NCBI GenBank assembly: GCA_963082975.1
Contig: OY720350.1
Location: 44,532,734-44,596,733, forward strand
Direction: 5' to 3'
Source of the DNA: Labia minor
Taxonomy: Eukaryota > Arthropoda > Insecta > Dermaptera > Spongiphoridae
DNA: 64,000 bases
Shown: positions 37,041 to 49,392 of the stretch, in pieces
Layout of the letters: every line of letters begins with the position of its first letter
How positions within the stretch are numbered: the stretch's first letter is position 1
The notes under the pieces: generated by a model
Database searches by the model: none
The model's input: the letters and a program-made list of their open reading frames with translations, nothing else
Told to the model about the DNA's origin: nothing
Position numbers and translations under genes: made by a program

Positions 37041-38122
37041 CAGGCCTGGCCAACCCGCGGCCCACCGTGAAAAATTGTGCGGCCCGTCAATTAACTTTAT
37101 ATTTCTTTTGTAACTTTCATTTCTCGTCTGTATATTCAAAAACAGAATATAATTGAAATAATTATATTTTTTTATTTAAAATATGTCCTACAATTTTTAA
37201 ACTATATACATATTTGATTCTATAAATAGGAAGAAAAAATTTAGAAATAATAGTAATTAATAGGGAATATATTTTTTTATTTTTAATTGTTATTATTATT
37301 TTTATTTAAAAAAAGTAGCCGAAAAATAATAAATAAAAACATTAAACATTAAGCATCAAGAAAGTATTAAAAGCGTTTTTACCGACCGACGATAGTAAGG
37401 GAGGTATTGTTTTCACACCAAATTTCACATGTGGAGATTTTTACATATCTCCACGAATCATGCATTTTCTTAACAGAAAAAAGTATTTTTAGCATGATGT
37501 CTGTCCGTCCGTCCGTCCGTCTGTCCGTATAGATGTGTACAGCCTTAACGGCTCAACCGATTTTGATGAAATATGGTATATTTACTTAATGCATCAGTGG
37601 GATGAATTGATCAACTTTTGGTTCAAATCCGGAAACCGGAAGTGGTAGTATTAGCGATCGACGATAGGAAGGGAAGGGTTATTTTCACACCAAATTTCAA
37701 ATGAGGAGATTTTTTTACATATCACCACGAATCATGCACTTTGTATTGGTTTTATCATCGGGAAAATCATATTTATTAGTTTTTTCTTGATTTAAAATTA
37801 TATGACGTCATCCAGCCATTCATGACGTCACAGCCTGGTCTTGCATATATATTATAAATAAAATAAAATTTAAAATGTTTATATTTATTATTTATGTATC
37901 CATATCTGTTTTTATTACATTAATAGATATATTAAAATCATTTGAAATTGTTTCACTAGCTGCTAATTAATTTACTTCAAACCGTCGGTCGGTTTGGACC
38001 TGGCCACAGGTCAACTTATTTAATACATTGTAAAGTTTAAATTCGTTTTCCTAAAATGCGGCCCCTGTAGCATTGCTTCTAATCAAAGAGGCCCATGGAG
38101 TCATTTGGGTTGGCCAGGCCTG
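37041..38122. mobile_element. hAT-like element with perfect 8-bp target duplication, split by a B insertion
   Basis: Ends CAGGCCTGGCCAACCCGCGG and GGGTTGGCCAGGCCTG are inverted repeats. TCCTAGAC occurs on both flanks (37033-37040 and 38123-38130). Repeat B1 is nested at 37381-38020. Without it the element is about 440 bp and non-coding. Confidence 0.9.
37381..38020 (+). mobile_element. Repeat family B copy B1 (Helentron/HINE-like)
   Basis: Starts ACCGACCGACGATAGTAAGG and ends CCGTCGGTCGG followed by a GACCTGGCCACAGGTC hairpin and AACTTATT. Inside are a GTCCGTCCGTCC microsatellite and CCGATTTTGATGAAATATGG. It is nested in a hAT element, so it is the younger insertion. Confidence 0.75.
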
Positions 38123-38878
38123 TCCTAGACCAAAAATATAATAATGATTAAAATGTTATCCCCTTGGGCGATGTAATAATTTTTCTACTTTCTACCCTCT
38201 CCATGAATGTTCTTTTTTGAGAATATATATCCAACAGTATTATCCAGATGATTGAAGAAAAATCTTTAAATAAGATAAAAATAAATATTAGCTTTATTTA
38301 TTATTTCATTTATAAAATAAACAAATAAATATTTAAGAAACTTTCATTTTTTTTTTTGTTCATATATTAAAAAATAAATACTCGTACTATTTAATAATGA
38401 TTCACTTGACTGATTTAGAAATATCATTTACTTACTGTGAAGTGAAAGTGAAAATATATTTATATAGTAATTATTTCTGACGGAGATTTATTCATATTTT
38501 AGAATATATTATAATCCTATTAATTACTAACATTGAAATTAAATATTAATTAAATAATAAATTAAATGTTAATTAACAAATTAAAAGACCTAATAGGCGA
38601 GAATGTCATTTTAATCTTTAAGTAGTTATGCCGGTGTATTTTGTACACCATTTTCAGGAAAAACATTAAAACTTTTATTGCGCATTCCAATTGGTCATGT
38701 GACTTTCCTTAATCTATCACGGACATGTTAAAATAATTTTGTCACATTTATGATTTACATTTTATTATTCATAAATTTTCAGTGTGTTTTTGAAGAGAAT
38801 ATTCGACCATAGAAATAAAATATTTTGAGATTTTTTTTTGAACTGAGCTCTTGTAATTTATTATTTATTGTCCATCAC

Positions 38879-39601
38879 GGAGAGTTAGTTATGTGCTTGA
38901 AGCTAGCACCGCCATTTTATAATTCCCGAAAAAACGCGATTGTGCTATGTTGTGCTAAGTTTGTGCTACCTTGTGCCGCAAAAACGCCAGTCGCCCATCT
39001 CAAAAAACAAACCGGAAAATAAAAAAAAAAATCGATTTAGGAATCGATGTAGGAAAAACTGAAATTTTACCTTTTTGAATTTTCGAAAGGTGTGCTGAGT
39101 TGTGCCAGTCAGGCACAACAACTTTTCTTAAGGGCACAATTACGTCAGATCAAAACTTTCCAAGATACAGCCCAAATTTTGGTTTGCCCGCTGATCTTTA
39201 TTTCGATCTTTAATTGCATGCCAATCTCGAACTGTCACAGAAATCCTTCGAGTTGTGCTGAGTTGTGCCAACCGAGTACTAAAAGGAACTGCTGATAGAT
39301 GTATCGATAATTGTGTAGCTTGCAAAAAAATGGCAAAAAGTAATGGAGGAAAAACTGAAATTTTACATTTTTGAATTTTCGAAAGGTGTGCTGAGTTGTG
39401 CCAGTCAAGCACAACATCTTTTCCTAATTGCACAATTACGTCAGATCAAAAATTCAAAATTTCCGCTTTGTTTTTTGAGATGGGCGTCTGGCGTTTGCGG
39501 AACAACGTTGCACAAACTTAGTACAACATAGCACAATTGCGTTTTTTTGAGAATTATAAAATGGCGGGGCTAGCTTCACGCACATCAGTTAGTTCTCCAG
39601 G
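38879..39601. mobile_element. Fold-back element with long inverted ends and an internal duplication
   Basis: The left arm (GAGTTAGTTATGTGC, CTAGCACCGCCATTTTATAA, GTGCTATGTTGTGCTAAGTT) is matched in inverse by the right arm down to GTTAGTTCTCCAG. Arms are well over 100 bp. Inside, a segment of about 100 bases (GAAAGGTGTGCTGAGTTGTG, CAATTACGTCAGATCAAA) occurs twice, 288 bases apart. The open frames on both strands reflect this symmetry and are not genes. Confidence 0.75.
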
Positions 39602-39700
39602 CTTTTGGAATTCCTTCTATGACTTATAGAAGAATAAAAAGATTATAAGAATATTATATTATTAGTATATTATTATTATATTGTTATTATTATTATATAT

Positions 39701-39833
39701 CAGGGGTGGCCCCACTTGGTGATACTTAGAGCCATATTGCAAAATCGAAAATGTTACCTTTTTTTTGTCATGACTTTAATTTTTTAATTGAGCCACAATA
39801 AAATCGAAAAGAGCCACGGTTTGGCCACCGTGG
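39701..39833. mobile_element. Very short hAT-like MITE, 133 bp
   Basis: Ends CAGGGGTGGCC and GGCCACCGTGG are inverted repeats flanked by TTATATAT (39693-39700 and 39834-39841). The AT-rich flank makes chance matches easier, but the ends are convincing. Confidence 0.7.
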
Positions 39834-40726
39834 TTATATATTATGAAAATATTAATTAAAATATTAATATATAACAGAAGTTTAAAGTAAACATCAAAGT
39901 ATATAATTAGCTTAATGGCCTTTTAAATTATGAATTTAATATAAATTAAATTCCTAAACCAAGGATAGCAATGAATTATAATAAATAATTGAGAAATATG
40001 AAGAAAAAAAAATGTACTTGAAAATGATCAAGGATCAGGATCTTCACGTTTATTTTTATATATATATATATATATAATTTTGATGAATTAAAAAGAACAA
40101 ATTACGCTGACAATCAATAGAGACGAGCAATTCTGTACTCTCTTTTTGTTACATCATGACCATTTGCATACTCCCCACCCTCTCTTTCTCCTTTCACTCC
40201 CTAATTCCTCTTTTTACTTTTATCTGACTACCATTTATGCTTTGAAAGATCATTTCTACTTTTTATATCGGTCTATAAATTTAATTTGAGAAAGTAAGAA
40301 GTTATCTTGATAAAAAAAAATTATATAAGTGAATTTATACTAAGGTGACAAAATATCAATTTTACATATATCGGATTTAAATATATTTATAAATAAGTAT
40401 TAAATTATTTATAAGTATGTATTGAATTGTAATTTAAGAATAAACAAATAATTTATATTCAAAATTTACATAAACTATATATAAAGTATAGATAATTCTG
40501 TTACTTTCATCAAATATATAATATTTATGGATGAAGTTGTGATTTGTTGATGATTTATGAATTTTATATAAATAAATTTGTACAACTTTTGCAGAATCAG
40601 AACTGAAAAGACAAACATCCTAAAAACTATAGTCTTAGGAAAGTCTGAAGGATCGGACCTCCCTAAGTAATATATAATTTAATCAAAAACAATTTTTATT
40701 GTATAAATTATAAAGATATAAAATAA

Positions 40727-41357
40727 AATAAGTTGATCTGTGGCCAGGTCCGAACCGACCGACGGTTTGAAGTAAATTAATTAGCAGCTACAGAAACAAT
40801 TTCAAATAATTTTAAGATATCTATTAATGTAATAAAAAACAGATATGGATATATAAATAATAAATATAAACATTTTTAATTTTATTTTATTTATAATATA
40901 TATGCAAGACCAGGCTGTGACGTCATATAATTTTAAATCAAGAAAAAACTAATAAATATGATTTTCCCGAGGATAAAACTAATACAAAGTGCATGAGATT
41001 CGTGATGATATATAAAAAAATCTCCTCATGTGAAATTTGGTGTGAAAATAACCCTTCCCTTCCTACCGTCGATCGCTAATACTACCACTTCCGGTTTCCG
41101 GATTTGCACCAAAAGTTGATCAATTCATCCCACTGATGCATTAAGTAAATATACCAAATTTCATCAAAATCGGTTGAGCCGTTCAGGCTGTACACATCTA
41201 TACGGAAGGACAGACGGACGGACGGACGGAGGGACAGACATCATGCTAAAAATACTTTTTTCTGTTAAGAAAATGCATGATTCGTGGAGATATGTAAAAA
41301 TCTCCACATGTGAAATTTGGTGTGAAAACAATACCTCCCTTACTATCGTCGGTCGGT
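40727..41357 (-). mobile_element. Repeat family B copy B2
   Basis: Minus-strand copy. On the plus strand it runs from AATAAGTTGATCTGTGGCC and CCGACCGACGG to CTATCGTCGGTCGGT, with an ACGGACGGACGG microsatellite. It faces B1 about 2.7 kb away within the proposed first intron of the secreted protein gene. Confidence 0.75.
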
Positions 41358-41784
41358 AAAAACAATGTTAATTATGAATTTAACATTGTAGATTGAGATA
41401 ATTACTATTTTAATTGATAAATTATTGATTAATATTTATAAATAATTCTTAAATGTTTATTAATCAAGGTAAATGAACTAATTTAATTGGAAAATATAAA
41501 AATAGTTAAAACCCGTTTTTGTTTGTTATTAAAAATGAAGTGATATGTTCAAATGTTTAATTAAAGAAAAAATAAACTTGTTTGTCACCATCAGGGATCG
41601 GCATTCAAATTACTAAGTATTAAACTATTACTAAGTAAAATGTTTTTGCGATCAGGCTCATAAACATTTTCGATTAGGTAAATTTTTTTCATGTCTGGAA
41701 TTTACAATGTTAAGTTTTTACAAATAAACCCAATTTATTTTAAATTCTAATATAAATTGGAAACTTATAATAAAAAGAAAAGAT

Positions 41785-41910
41785 AAGAATATATTTTTAT
41801 TACATTAATAGATATATGAAAATTATTTGAAATTGTTTCTGTAGCTGGAAATTAATTTATTTCAAACCGTCGGTCGGTTCGGACCTGGCCACAGGTTAAC
41901 TTATTTATTT
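41785..41910 (+). mobile_element. Repeat family B, 3' terminal fragment
   Basis: Only the last 125 bases are present, from the ATTACATTAATAGATATATG region to CCGTCGGTCGG, the GACCTGGCCACAGGT hairpin and AACTTATT. It is 5' truncated. Confidence 0.65.
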
Positions 41911-42066
41911 TTGGATTTATCTTTTTCCTCACCATTATTTTCCCACCTCTCTTTCATTATAGGAACATATTCTTTCCCACGAAAAATACAATAATAACTC
42001 ATTTTGTTTTCTATTATTTAACTTAATTAAAAAATGATTGGAGGGTAGTTTTTTTCTATCACTTAC

Positions 42067-42149
42067 CGGGATAATTATTCACTCACTATACTTTTCACTG
42101 GATCACACTCACTGACTGTTGGTCAATCGAGTTGCTATGTATTTATATA
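42067..42149 (-). promoter_or_regulatory. TATA promoter and 5'UTR exon, probably of the secreted protein gene
   Basis: On the minus strand TATATAAATACAT (42149-42137) is followed by an initiator AGTCAGTGAG (A at about 42113), about 34 bases from TATAAA. A short GC-balanced stretch then ends CCCG at a strong donor GTAAGT (exon edge 42067). The nearest minus-strand coding exon has an acceptor at 35205. That would give a 47-nt noncoding exon 1 and an intron of about 6.9 kb. The promoter motifs are clear; the link to that gene is inferred. Confidence 0.55.
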
Positions 42150-43390
42150 GTGGGATATTCTTCGAGAGGCAGGAGACAAGACACAAGGCCGAGGATCAGA
42201 AAAGACGGCCAAGGTCCCAGGGACGGTGTTCCCTTCTCCTCAGGAATCCTCTATCATGGATTGATTTATCCCAAATACTTCCGGATTTACTACACCTATC
42301 AAGTTCAACTCGCTACACTGACCGACTTTAAAAAAATTATTACACCAGACAAAGAAATAAAATAGAGGTCTTTTCAATCATTAAAATCAATTATAAGTAA
42401 TATATGATTATTATTTAAAATAAAAACAATAAAATTATTTTTATTTTTTTTGTTTTTGTTTTAACAAATCAGATAATTAGTAAAATGGTTTTGAAAATGA
42501 TTAATAAATTAGATATTGAATACTTTAATTATTTTATTAAGATAACATCCAATAATCTAAAGTTACATAAACTTTCTATAATCTCTTTTGGGGATGTTTT
42601 TGGTTTTTATAAACATTTTTGTTTGAACTTTGGAAAAATAATCTTTTGTAACTTATAAATAAATAATTAAATATTTTATTATAATAGATAAGCGTATTAA
42701 TAATTTAAAATAATAAATAAATCTCGCTTGATGTGACTAAAATCACGCACTTGTCTTCCTTGCATCGAATGGGATTGAACTTCCATCAACCGACCTTGAG
42801 CTACATTCACTATTCGTACCTTGGCCGGCTCCAGAACGAATCATAGAATACTTACATCCGTATTGAATTTAAACGGGACTCCACACCCCCTAAGATGATA
42901 TCATTTTAATCGAAAATTAATCATCCATTATAATCATTATTTCCTTAGGAAATATGTGGTTAGTTGACAAGTGTTGAAAAGGGAAGTTGAATTAACCCTT
43001 AAAAAAAATTAACAAATTCTTTTATTTTTATATTTAGTCAAAAAAAAAGCTGGTCAAAAAATCAAACAAACTATGATTAATTCCTAATTTCTTCTTGATT
43101 ATTTTACAATTCAAATGAAATGACAATAAAACAAATTAGTATGGAATTAAATATTATTAACTATGTTAACTAATTAAATTTAAAAAATAGAAAACTTAGT
43201 AGGAATAATTTCTCTGTGAATTTTCATGTCTATTTATATATTTGTTTTATTACACTAACATCAGAGGTTGAGATAAAGAATGATTCTCATAATAGTGTAA
43301 CATCCAAAATGCGCATAAAGTAAATATACTGTAATATATAAGCATAAAGGTGCATTTTGGTGTGCAATGGTGGGGGCAGGGTTGTTTGTT
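42150..43390. other. Upstream region without recognisable gene
   Basis: 42160-42330 is less AT-rich and overlaps short open frames without known motifs; it lies directly upstream of the TATA box and may be promoter-proximal. 42725-42905 is a second GC-richer island, with GGGATTGAACTTCCA resembling a reversed tRNA B box. The rest is AT-rich. Confidence 0.35.
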
Positions 43391-43840
43391 GAACACATGT
43401 TGGAGAATATAAGGATGATTCTAGAAAAAACTCATAGAAATGCATCCCATCTGGTCCCCATATGATATACCTATTCGTTACCCAAGAGGGAGTGAGGGGT
43501 GGACAATTTTGCCAAGTTGATTGGAGGGGATGATTAGCTTCGACATGTTTGAATCAGTCTTGATCAAGAATTGGAGAAGGAGACAACAAATCCCTTGCAG
43601 GAATGACATCCCGGCCAAAACCCCTTTTTAAGAAATGCCGCTGCCCACGAGATGTTCCAGATAAATCCACAGGACAACACTCAAGACTCAAGTCTCCAAC
43701 GAATTCTCCATTCCTTCCTTTTAAATAACAGATAAGTGGTCGACCCTTGGTTATTAATAAAATTTGCAATTGCTAAATATAAATTACATCTCATTTCATT
43801 TATATTTATAACGGTACCATATCAACTCTATAATTTCTTG
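43391..43840. repeat. Dispersed repeat X, copy 2
   Basis: Second copy of the repeat at 5521-6103, same orientation. It shares GAACACATGT, GCATCCCATCTGGTCCCCAT, the AGAGGGAGTGAGGGGTGGAC region, AAGTGGTCGACCC and the end ACGGTACCATATCAACTC. The middle differs. The class is unknown. Confidence 0.55.
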
Positions 43841-44194
43841 TTATCTATTTTTGTAATATCAATTCTTTTAGTTTATTAAATACATAATTTTAGTTCAATT
43901 TTATATATGCATTTTTTAATCTGAACCAATTCAATTTTATCATTTCCCTATCAACCTTCGCGGATTCAATACCCTATTATTATTCTAAATTTAACCAGAG
44001 AGCTACCAAATTAATTTAATATGATTTTCAACCAATTTTTCTCATAAAACACCTTACCTAAGTCATCCATTATACGACAATACCTATAACCTTAATACTT
44101 CACCAAGTGTTTAACTAGAAATCATTATATTTTAGTTGAATAATTTTAAGTTTAATGTTAGTTGAGATAACATATTAAATTATTTCAACTAAGG

Positions 44195-44583
44195 AAGTGA
44201 TGGCGAACCTTTTTGAGAAGTAGGTCCTATTTTGATCATTATTTTTTTTAGATCTAGCTCGTAGGTCACTAAGTATTTAATTGAAAAAGGAATAAAAAGA
44301 AAATCACATTCAATAAATATTTTATATAAATATTTATAAATAATTAATAGGTATATCAGTGTTTCTCAACCTTTTAGTATTCACGACCCAATTTTCAATC
44401 ATAATTTTCATCGCGCCCTTTTAAATAATGGGCACACTTGTCCATATGAAAATGTTTCAGAGCATCGCAAAATCTTCTGACCTTTTTTTGGGTATTTATT
44501 CTCTTTTTTGTCATAAATAATATTTATAAAAATCAAAGTGTGGGTCAGTGTCTGATCCACGGGTCATAGGTTCGCCATTACTG
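44195..44583. mobile_element. hAT-like element with a second partial hAT end inside
   Basis: Ends AAGTGATGGCGAACCT and GGTTCGCCATTACTG are inverted repeats, and the flanks share CTAAGG. At 44357 an inner CAGTGTTTCTCAACC end, typical of another hAT group, appears without an evident partner. Non-coding. Confidence 0.65.
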
Positions 44584-45721
44584 GTCTAAGGTTTGGTTTT
44601 AGATATAACTACCCACTGTTTTATTCATCATTAATTAACATGTATTATGTAAAATAAAAATTATTTTTAAATTTTATTGAAAAAATAATATTTAAAATTA
44701 TTACAAAAATATCAACGCATTTTTAGAATGAATGAAAAAAAAAAATTTTTTTCTCTATTTTTATTATTTTATAATAATTTACAAGAGCAAATTTTTTAAT
44801 TCAATTGATAAATTTAAGTTTCTAAAAAATTCAATTCAGTAGATTGTTTTTTTATTTTATTTTAAAAATTAAGATTTTTCTTCAAACTCTCAAAAACTAC
44901 ACATCTCGACCTTTAATATGTCCAAAAATTGCAATTTTTCCTTTTCATAATTATTAATATAATTTAATTTATTCATTTTACAATTATTTTGTTTAATTTA
45001 TTTTCAAAGTTTAAATGCGAAATATAACTAGGAAGGGTCACTAGTCACATTAGATGTGGTTGGTATTATTGTTCATGTTTTAATTTTTTTTATTAATGCA
45101 ATATATCGTCTTTGATTCAAGAATAGAAATAGAAATTCTTAACATGGAACGGATCCAAGGTAACCCCTCCGCTCAGGTCACTGTCACTTTCTTTCTGATG
45201 CAACATTCCACTTGTCCGGGAAATTGGAAATAGATTTTTTGAAGAGGTATCATATTTTTGTTGTAATCATTAAAGCAAAAAAAAAATACATTATATAATT
45301 TCCCTAATCATTATTTCCGCTAAACAAATAATATAATCATAACAAATAAATAAATAAATAATTATATTAAAAATATAAAATGAAATAAATTTCTTTCAAT
45401 TATCCATTAAAGTGATACAATTTTCATTTAAGTAATTTTTATTCTTTGATTTCTTTTAATTTATTTCAAATATGATATTTCATATATACCTTTTTATATG
45501 TAAACATGAAATTATATTCAATAGAAAAGGAAATTTTTAGAATTAAAAAAAAAATAATTGATTTTGAAGAGATCTTTTGAAAGGATATTATTATAAAAAT
45601 TAAAAAAAAATTATTGTAAAATTCTTATCAAATTATTCATTAGATCATCACGATTTGTTGATCAATTTATTATACTTTGAAAATATCTGTCATGAGAAAG
45701 TAGAGGAGGAGGTGAGAAAGA
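44584..45721. other. AT-rich stretch, no gene seen
   Basis: Mostly poly-A, poly-T and AT-rich sequence. A small GC-richer piece at 45146-45226 (AACCCCTCCGCTCAGGTCAC) has no recognised origin. Confidence 0.4.
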
Positions 45722-46141
45722 CAGTGGCGGTTTAAGTTGATTGGGGGCCCCGGGCAGAAAAATTGAAATGGGCCCTTTGTTATTTACAATTATAATTGAA
45801 AGACAAATTTTATTTATATTATAATTTAGGCTGTTTTGTACTTACATATATAGTACTTATGTAAAAAATACATAATTTTTACTGTGGTCGCCGAGACCCA
45901 AAATTGATTATTTTTTCTTAAGTTGGTCGGGGTTCAAACACGACTGAATAAAGATCTGTTATTCAATAAAGATCTGTATATCAAGAAAAACTTGTTTTAT
46001 TTAAACTCCGATTATCCATAAACTCAACAGTTTTTTTAAATTTTTTTAAGGAAATATTTTTATTTAGGTTTTTTGGTGGGCCCCTCGGGCTGGTGGGCCC
46101 CGGGCGGCCGCCCGGTCCGCCCGGCGTTTAATCCGCCTCTG
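45722..46141. mobile_element. Non-coding DNA transposon with CAGTGGCGG ends
   Basis: CAGTGGCGGTTTAA on the left pairs with TTTAATCCGCCTCTG on the right. GC-rich GGGCCCCGGGC runs lie just inside both ends. No clear target duplication is visible (GAGAAAGA versus AAGTCATA). A lone similar end, CAGTGGCGGTGCAAATAAGG, lies at 21093. Confidence 0.6.
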
Positions 46142-46479
46142 AAGTCATATCTTATTATTTTATAGTATATAAGTAAATTTATATATATTTTTATATATAA
46201 ATATTATATTTCAAGTAAAAACTTATAAAGAAGAAAATTTAAGAATGATTATTTTTTAACTATTTTTATACTTTATTTTTCTCAGGATTATTATTTTAAA
46301 GTTGTATAACCAAATATTAGTTACATTCATGTTTTAATCTAAAACAACAAATTTTTCATCAGATCATTTATTTTATTCAATATGATAGAGAAAATATTGC
46401 TAAAATTGGGTTGGGGCAGGTGGCAAAAAAAACGACCTTGAACGAATCGACGCCGTCTTGGGGAAAGACCATTTCTCTC

Positions 46480-46595
46480 TTACATAATCTTTAAGGCTGC
46501 AATCTGGTCGAATGTTTCCGGATTCAAGTCATATGACCCCAGAGAAGAGGAAGAAGGCCCATTCAAAGCATTACTTCCGCAATTTCTTATAAACA
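46480..46595 (-). pseudogene. Short coding-like fragment of unknown origin
   Basis: A minus-strand frame ends SLGSYDLNPETFDQIAALKI-M-stop and is preceded by a serine run. Composition is more gene-like than the surroundings. No splice partner or family could be recognised. It could be a transposase remnant or a retained end of a dead gene. Confidence 0.25.
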
Positions 46596-47324
46596 ACAAA
46601 TAAAGATCTAGATCTAGATTTATGTGTGCTTGATAAAACAATAGAATAGATCAGAAATGATCTATAACTCATGTAATAAATGATTTTCTTTATTCTATAT
46701 TAATTTAAATAATTATTTGGATTCATTTTTTATATGTGACCAGAAGGGTAGCCTCGTGGGTTTAGCCTTGATCTGTTAAACTTGAAGTTGAGAGAGATTC
46801 ATGTAATTTATTATAATTTAATAAAAATTAATATTGAATAAAATAGAAAATAAGAAAAAAATATGTAAATATTAAAATGAGTAATATACTCGTATCAAAA
46901 AAATATCCTGTTTTTATAAATGGCATATTGATTAATGATAATTAATAAAAGAATAACTTATTTATTTTATTTTAGTTATTTATCTTGTGAGATTTCTTAC
47001 TTATTCTAATTTTAAATTCATGTTTGTATAGTTACTAAAATAATTTTGAATAACTTTTCAGTATTATTTAGTGAATGGGAAATTTACCTAAGATTTGGTG
47101 TTGGAATCTACAAACATATCTTTGTAACATTCAAAATCAAAAATCAAAATCATTAATTTTGATCAAGAACAAGTTCAATTTAAAAATGGCATTTTTTTCA
47201 CCATTTCCATTACAAAAATTAAATTTTTTTGTCAGATTTTGTAAAATCATTATTTCATTTACAAAACTTTTTTAAATATTTAAATTTAAAAAAAAATCTT
47301 ATTGAAAATTTGTCTTTGAGAGAG

Positions 47325-47420
47325 CCCGGGGGGGGGGGGGGGGGACATCCGTCAAAGGAAGGTGGAGCGGCTAGTCACCCCCCCCCCCCAAGGATCAAAT
47401 CCTGGTTGCGCCACTATAAA
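47325..47420. repeat. G-run and C-run pair next to a transposon-like end
   Basis: A run of about 18 G lies near 47327 and one of about 12 C near 47379, about 35 bases apart, so they can form a hairpin. Just downstream TGGTTGCGCCACTAT is the inverse of a common transposon end (AGTGGCGCAACCA). No second end was found. Long homopolymers may be miscounted in the assembly. Confidence 0.6.
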
Positions 47421-47488
47421 ATATATAAAGGCTTTTTGTCTATTTGAAACTCTGATCATTGAAATATCTATACAATTATTATCTAAAT

Positions 47489-47884
47489 CAGAGGTGGCCA
47501 ACCCAAATGATCTTGCGGGCCACTTTGGAAATGCATCATAACTTCGCGGGCCGCATATAAAATTATACATACCCATTATAGATATTGTTTGGTGTGACAA
47601 ATTGAAAAATAATGAATTTTTATTATGTTTACTATTATTTTTATATATAAACATATATAATATAATAATAATGATACTGAATGCACATTGTAAATAATAT
47701 AAATATAATACTAAAAATAAAAAAAGAATCAACGAAATAAAAAAAATGAAATCATATTTATTTCACTAGTGCGATATTTGTTTCATGAGGGCCCAGAATA
47801 TAAAAGTGTGATGAATCTCGCGGGCCGCAAAAATGTTTACGGCGGGCCACATGCGGCCCGCGGGCCGCGGGTTGGCCACCCCTG
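47489..47884. mobile_element. hAT-like MITE, 396 bp, with perfect 8-bp target duplication
   Basis: Ends CAGAGGTGGCCAACCC and GGGTTGGCCACCCCTG are near-perfect inverted repeats. ATCTAAAT flanks both sides (47481-47488 and 47885-47892). Related ends are at 37041. Confidence 0.93.
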
Positions 47885-47892
47885 ATCTAAAT

Positions 47893-49392
47893 ACTATTAT
47901 TAAGATATTTGATATTTATTATTTATATTTAATATTTATTTGATATTTATTTAATTATTGCTAATCAAATTAAACGAAAAAATATTTTTCATTAATGAAA
48001 TAACCCACATTTAATTTGATGTAAAGGAATTAATAAACTAACAGTAATGCTAATAATTATATGGATTTTTTTGTTTGTTTTTGTTCCCTCTAAATAAAAT
48101 AAGTTTACCTACATACATTAAAATTTCATCAAATTACATCAAATATTTTATTTTAAATTTTTGTAAACTTGGTTAGGTTGTCATTATTTTATCATTAACT
48201 CACGGTCTTGATTAGTTATATTGTTAATAATTATTTAAGTAATTTATAAATAAAATAATTAATCTCATGAAAATGACCCCAAAATGGGCAGCGAAACGTC
48301 GAGGCACAAATCTCAAAATAAAACGTGAAAATAACCCGGAAATAAGTTCTCAATATATATATATATAAGTAAATATATTTAAAATAAAATTTGTAATTTA
48401 TTTATTAGAATTGTTTAACTTGATATTTAAATAATTTTGAAGACAATTAAATATGTATAATAATTTTAGAAAATAATAATTAATTAATTGCTTTTCGTAA
48501 ATTAATATTGATAAATTTATTAGATTCCAACTTCTTATATATAATTGTTTTTTTTATGAATAATACAAATACTATTACTATTTTTCAAAAATATACAATA
48601 TATATATATATATATCATTTATATTATACATTTAATATTTTTATAACTGAATTTAAAATATATATTTTAATAAAGAATAATTTTTTTACTAGAAGTAAAT
48701 TGATTGATATATTGTGTTAGCTAAAAATTTTTGAAAGCTATTTGATTCCATTTAATAGAATTGTGTTTTAATATTTTATTTTTTTAAAAAAAAAAAACAA
48801 TAATAATTGAGCTATTAGAAATATCGATTCGCGTTTAGATTAGTGAAAGTCTTGTTATTTGTATTAGAAAAGAAATAAATATTATTTATTTTTTCAAAAG
48901 ATTTCAGTTTTTGATAATGAATAAATTGAGTCAATGTTACTAGGTCAGTGAAAAGAGTGAAGGATTTTAAGGTGTGGATTTTGAGAAATTTAGGGGGAAA
49001 TAATCATGATAACCAAGAAGCAATTCAAAGGAATCCTTGAATGCTTTCTCCTTCTTTATTTTTTTTTCTAATCATCACTTAAAAATATATTAAAATGTTT
49101 TAGTTTTTAATTTACATTTGGAAACAAATTGAAAAAAAATTAATAATATATTATATTAAGTGTAAGGGGGTGAGATATTTCATTAATAATATATTTCTAT
49201 ACAATTTTACAATACAATGTTTTTTTTTGAAACTACATCCAATTTAATGATAATCTATTTATAAAATAATATAGTAAGTATAATATCATCTAACAACTTA
49301 AACTGATATCATGTTAATACTTTTTACGTTGGAAACATCAAGTTTTCTGCCAAATAAGTTCTTTTAAAGACAATGATTGATTTGTTCTATAC
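47893..49392. other. AT-rich intergenic stretch, no gene seen
   Basis: AT-rich with TA microsatellites near 48350 and 48600. A GGCAGCGAAACGTCGAGGCA piece at 48290 resembles sequence seen in some arthropod retroelements, but no coding region accompanies it. Confidence 0.35.

Noticed and set aside
39092-39531. Several 60-97 codon frames on both strands
   Set aside because: They come from the symmetric arms and internal duplication of a fold-back element, not from genes.
42119-42365. Overlapping plus-strand open frames of 70 and 77 codons
   Set aside because: No domain, signal peptide or splice partner was found, and the region is better explained as the upstream side of a minus-strand TATA promoter.
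47352-47732. 126-codon minus-strand frame
   Set aside because: Crosses the boundary of a hAT MITE and a C/G homopolymer; composition is low-complexity.
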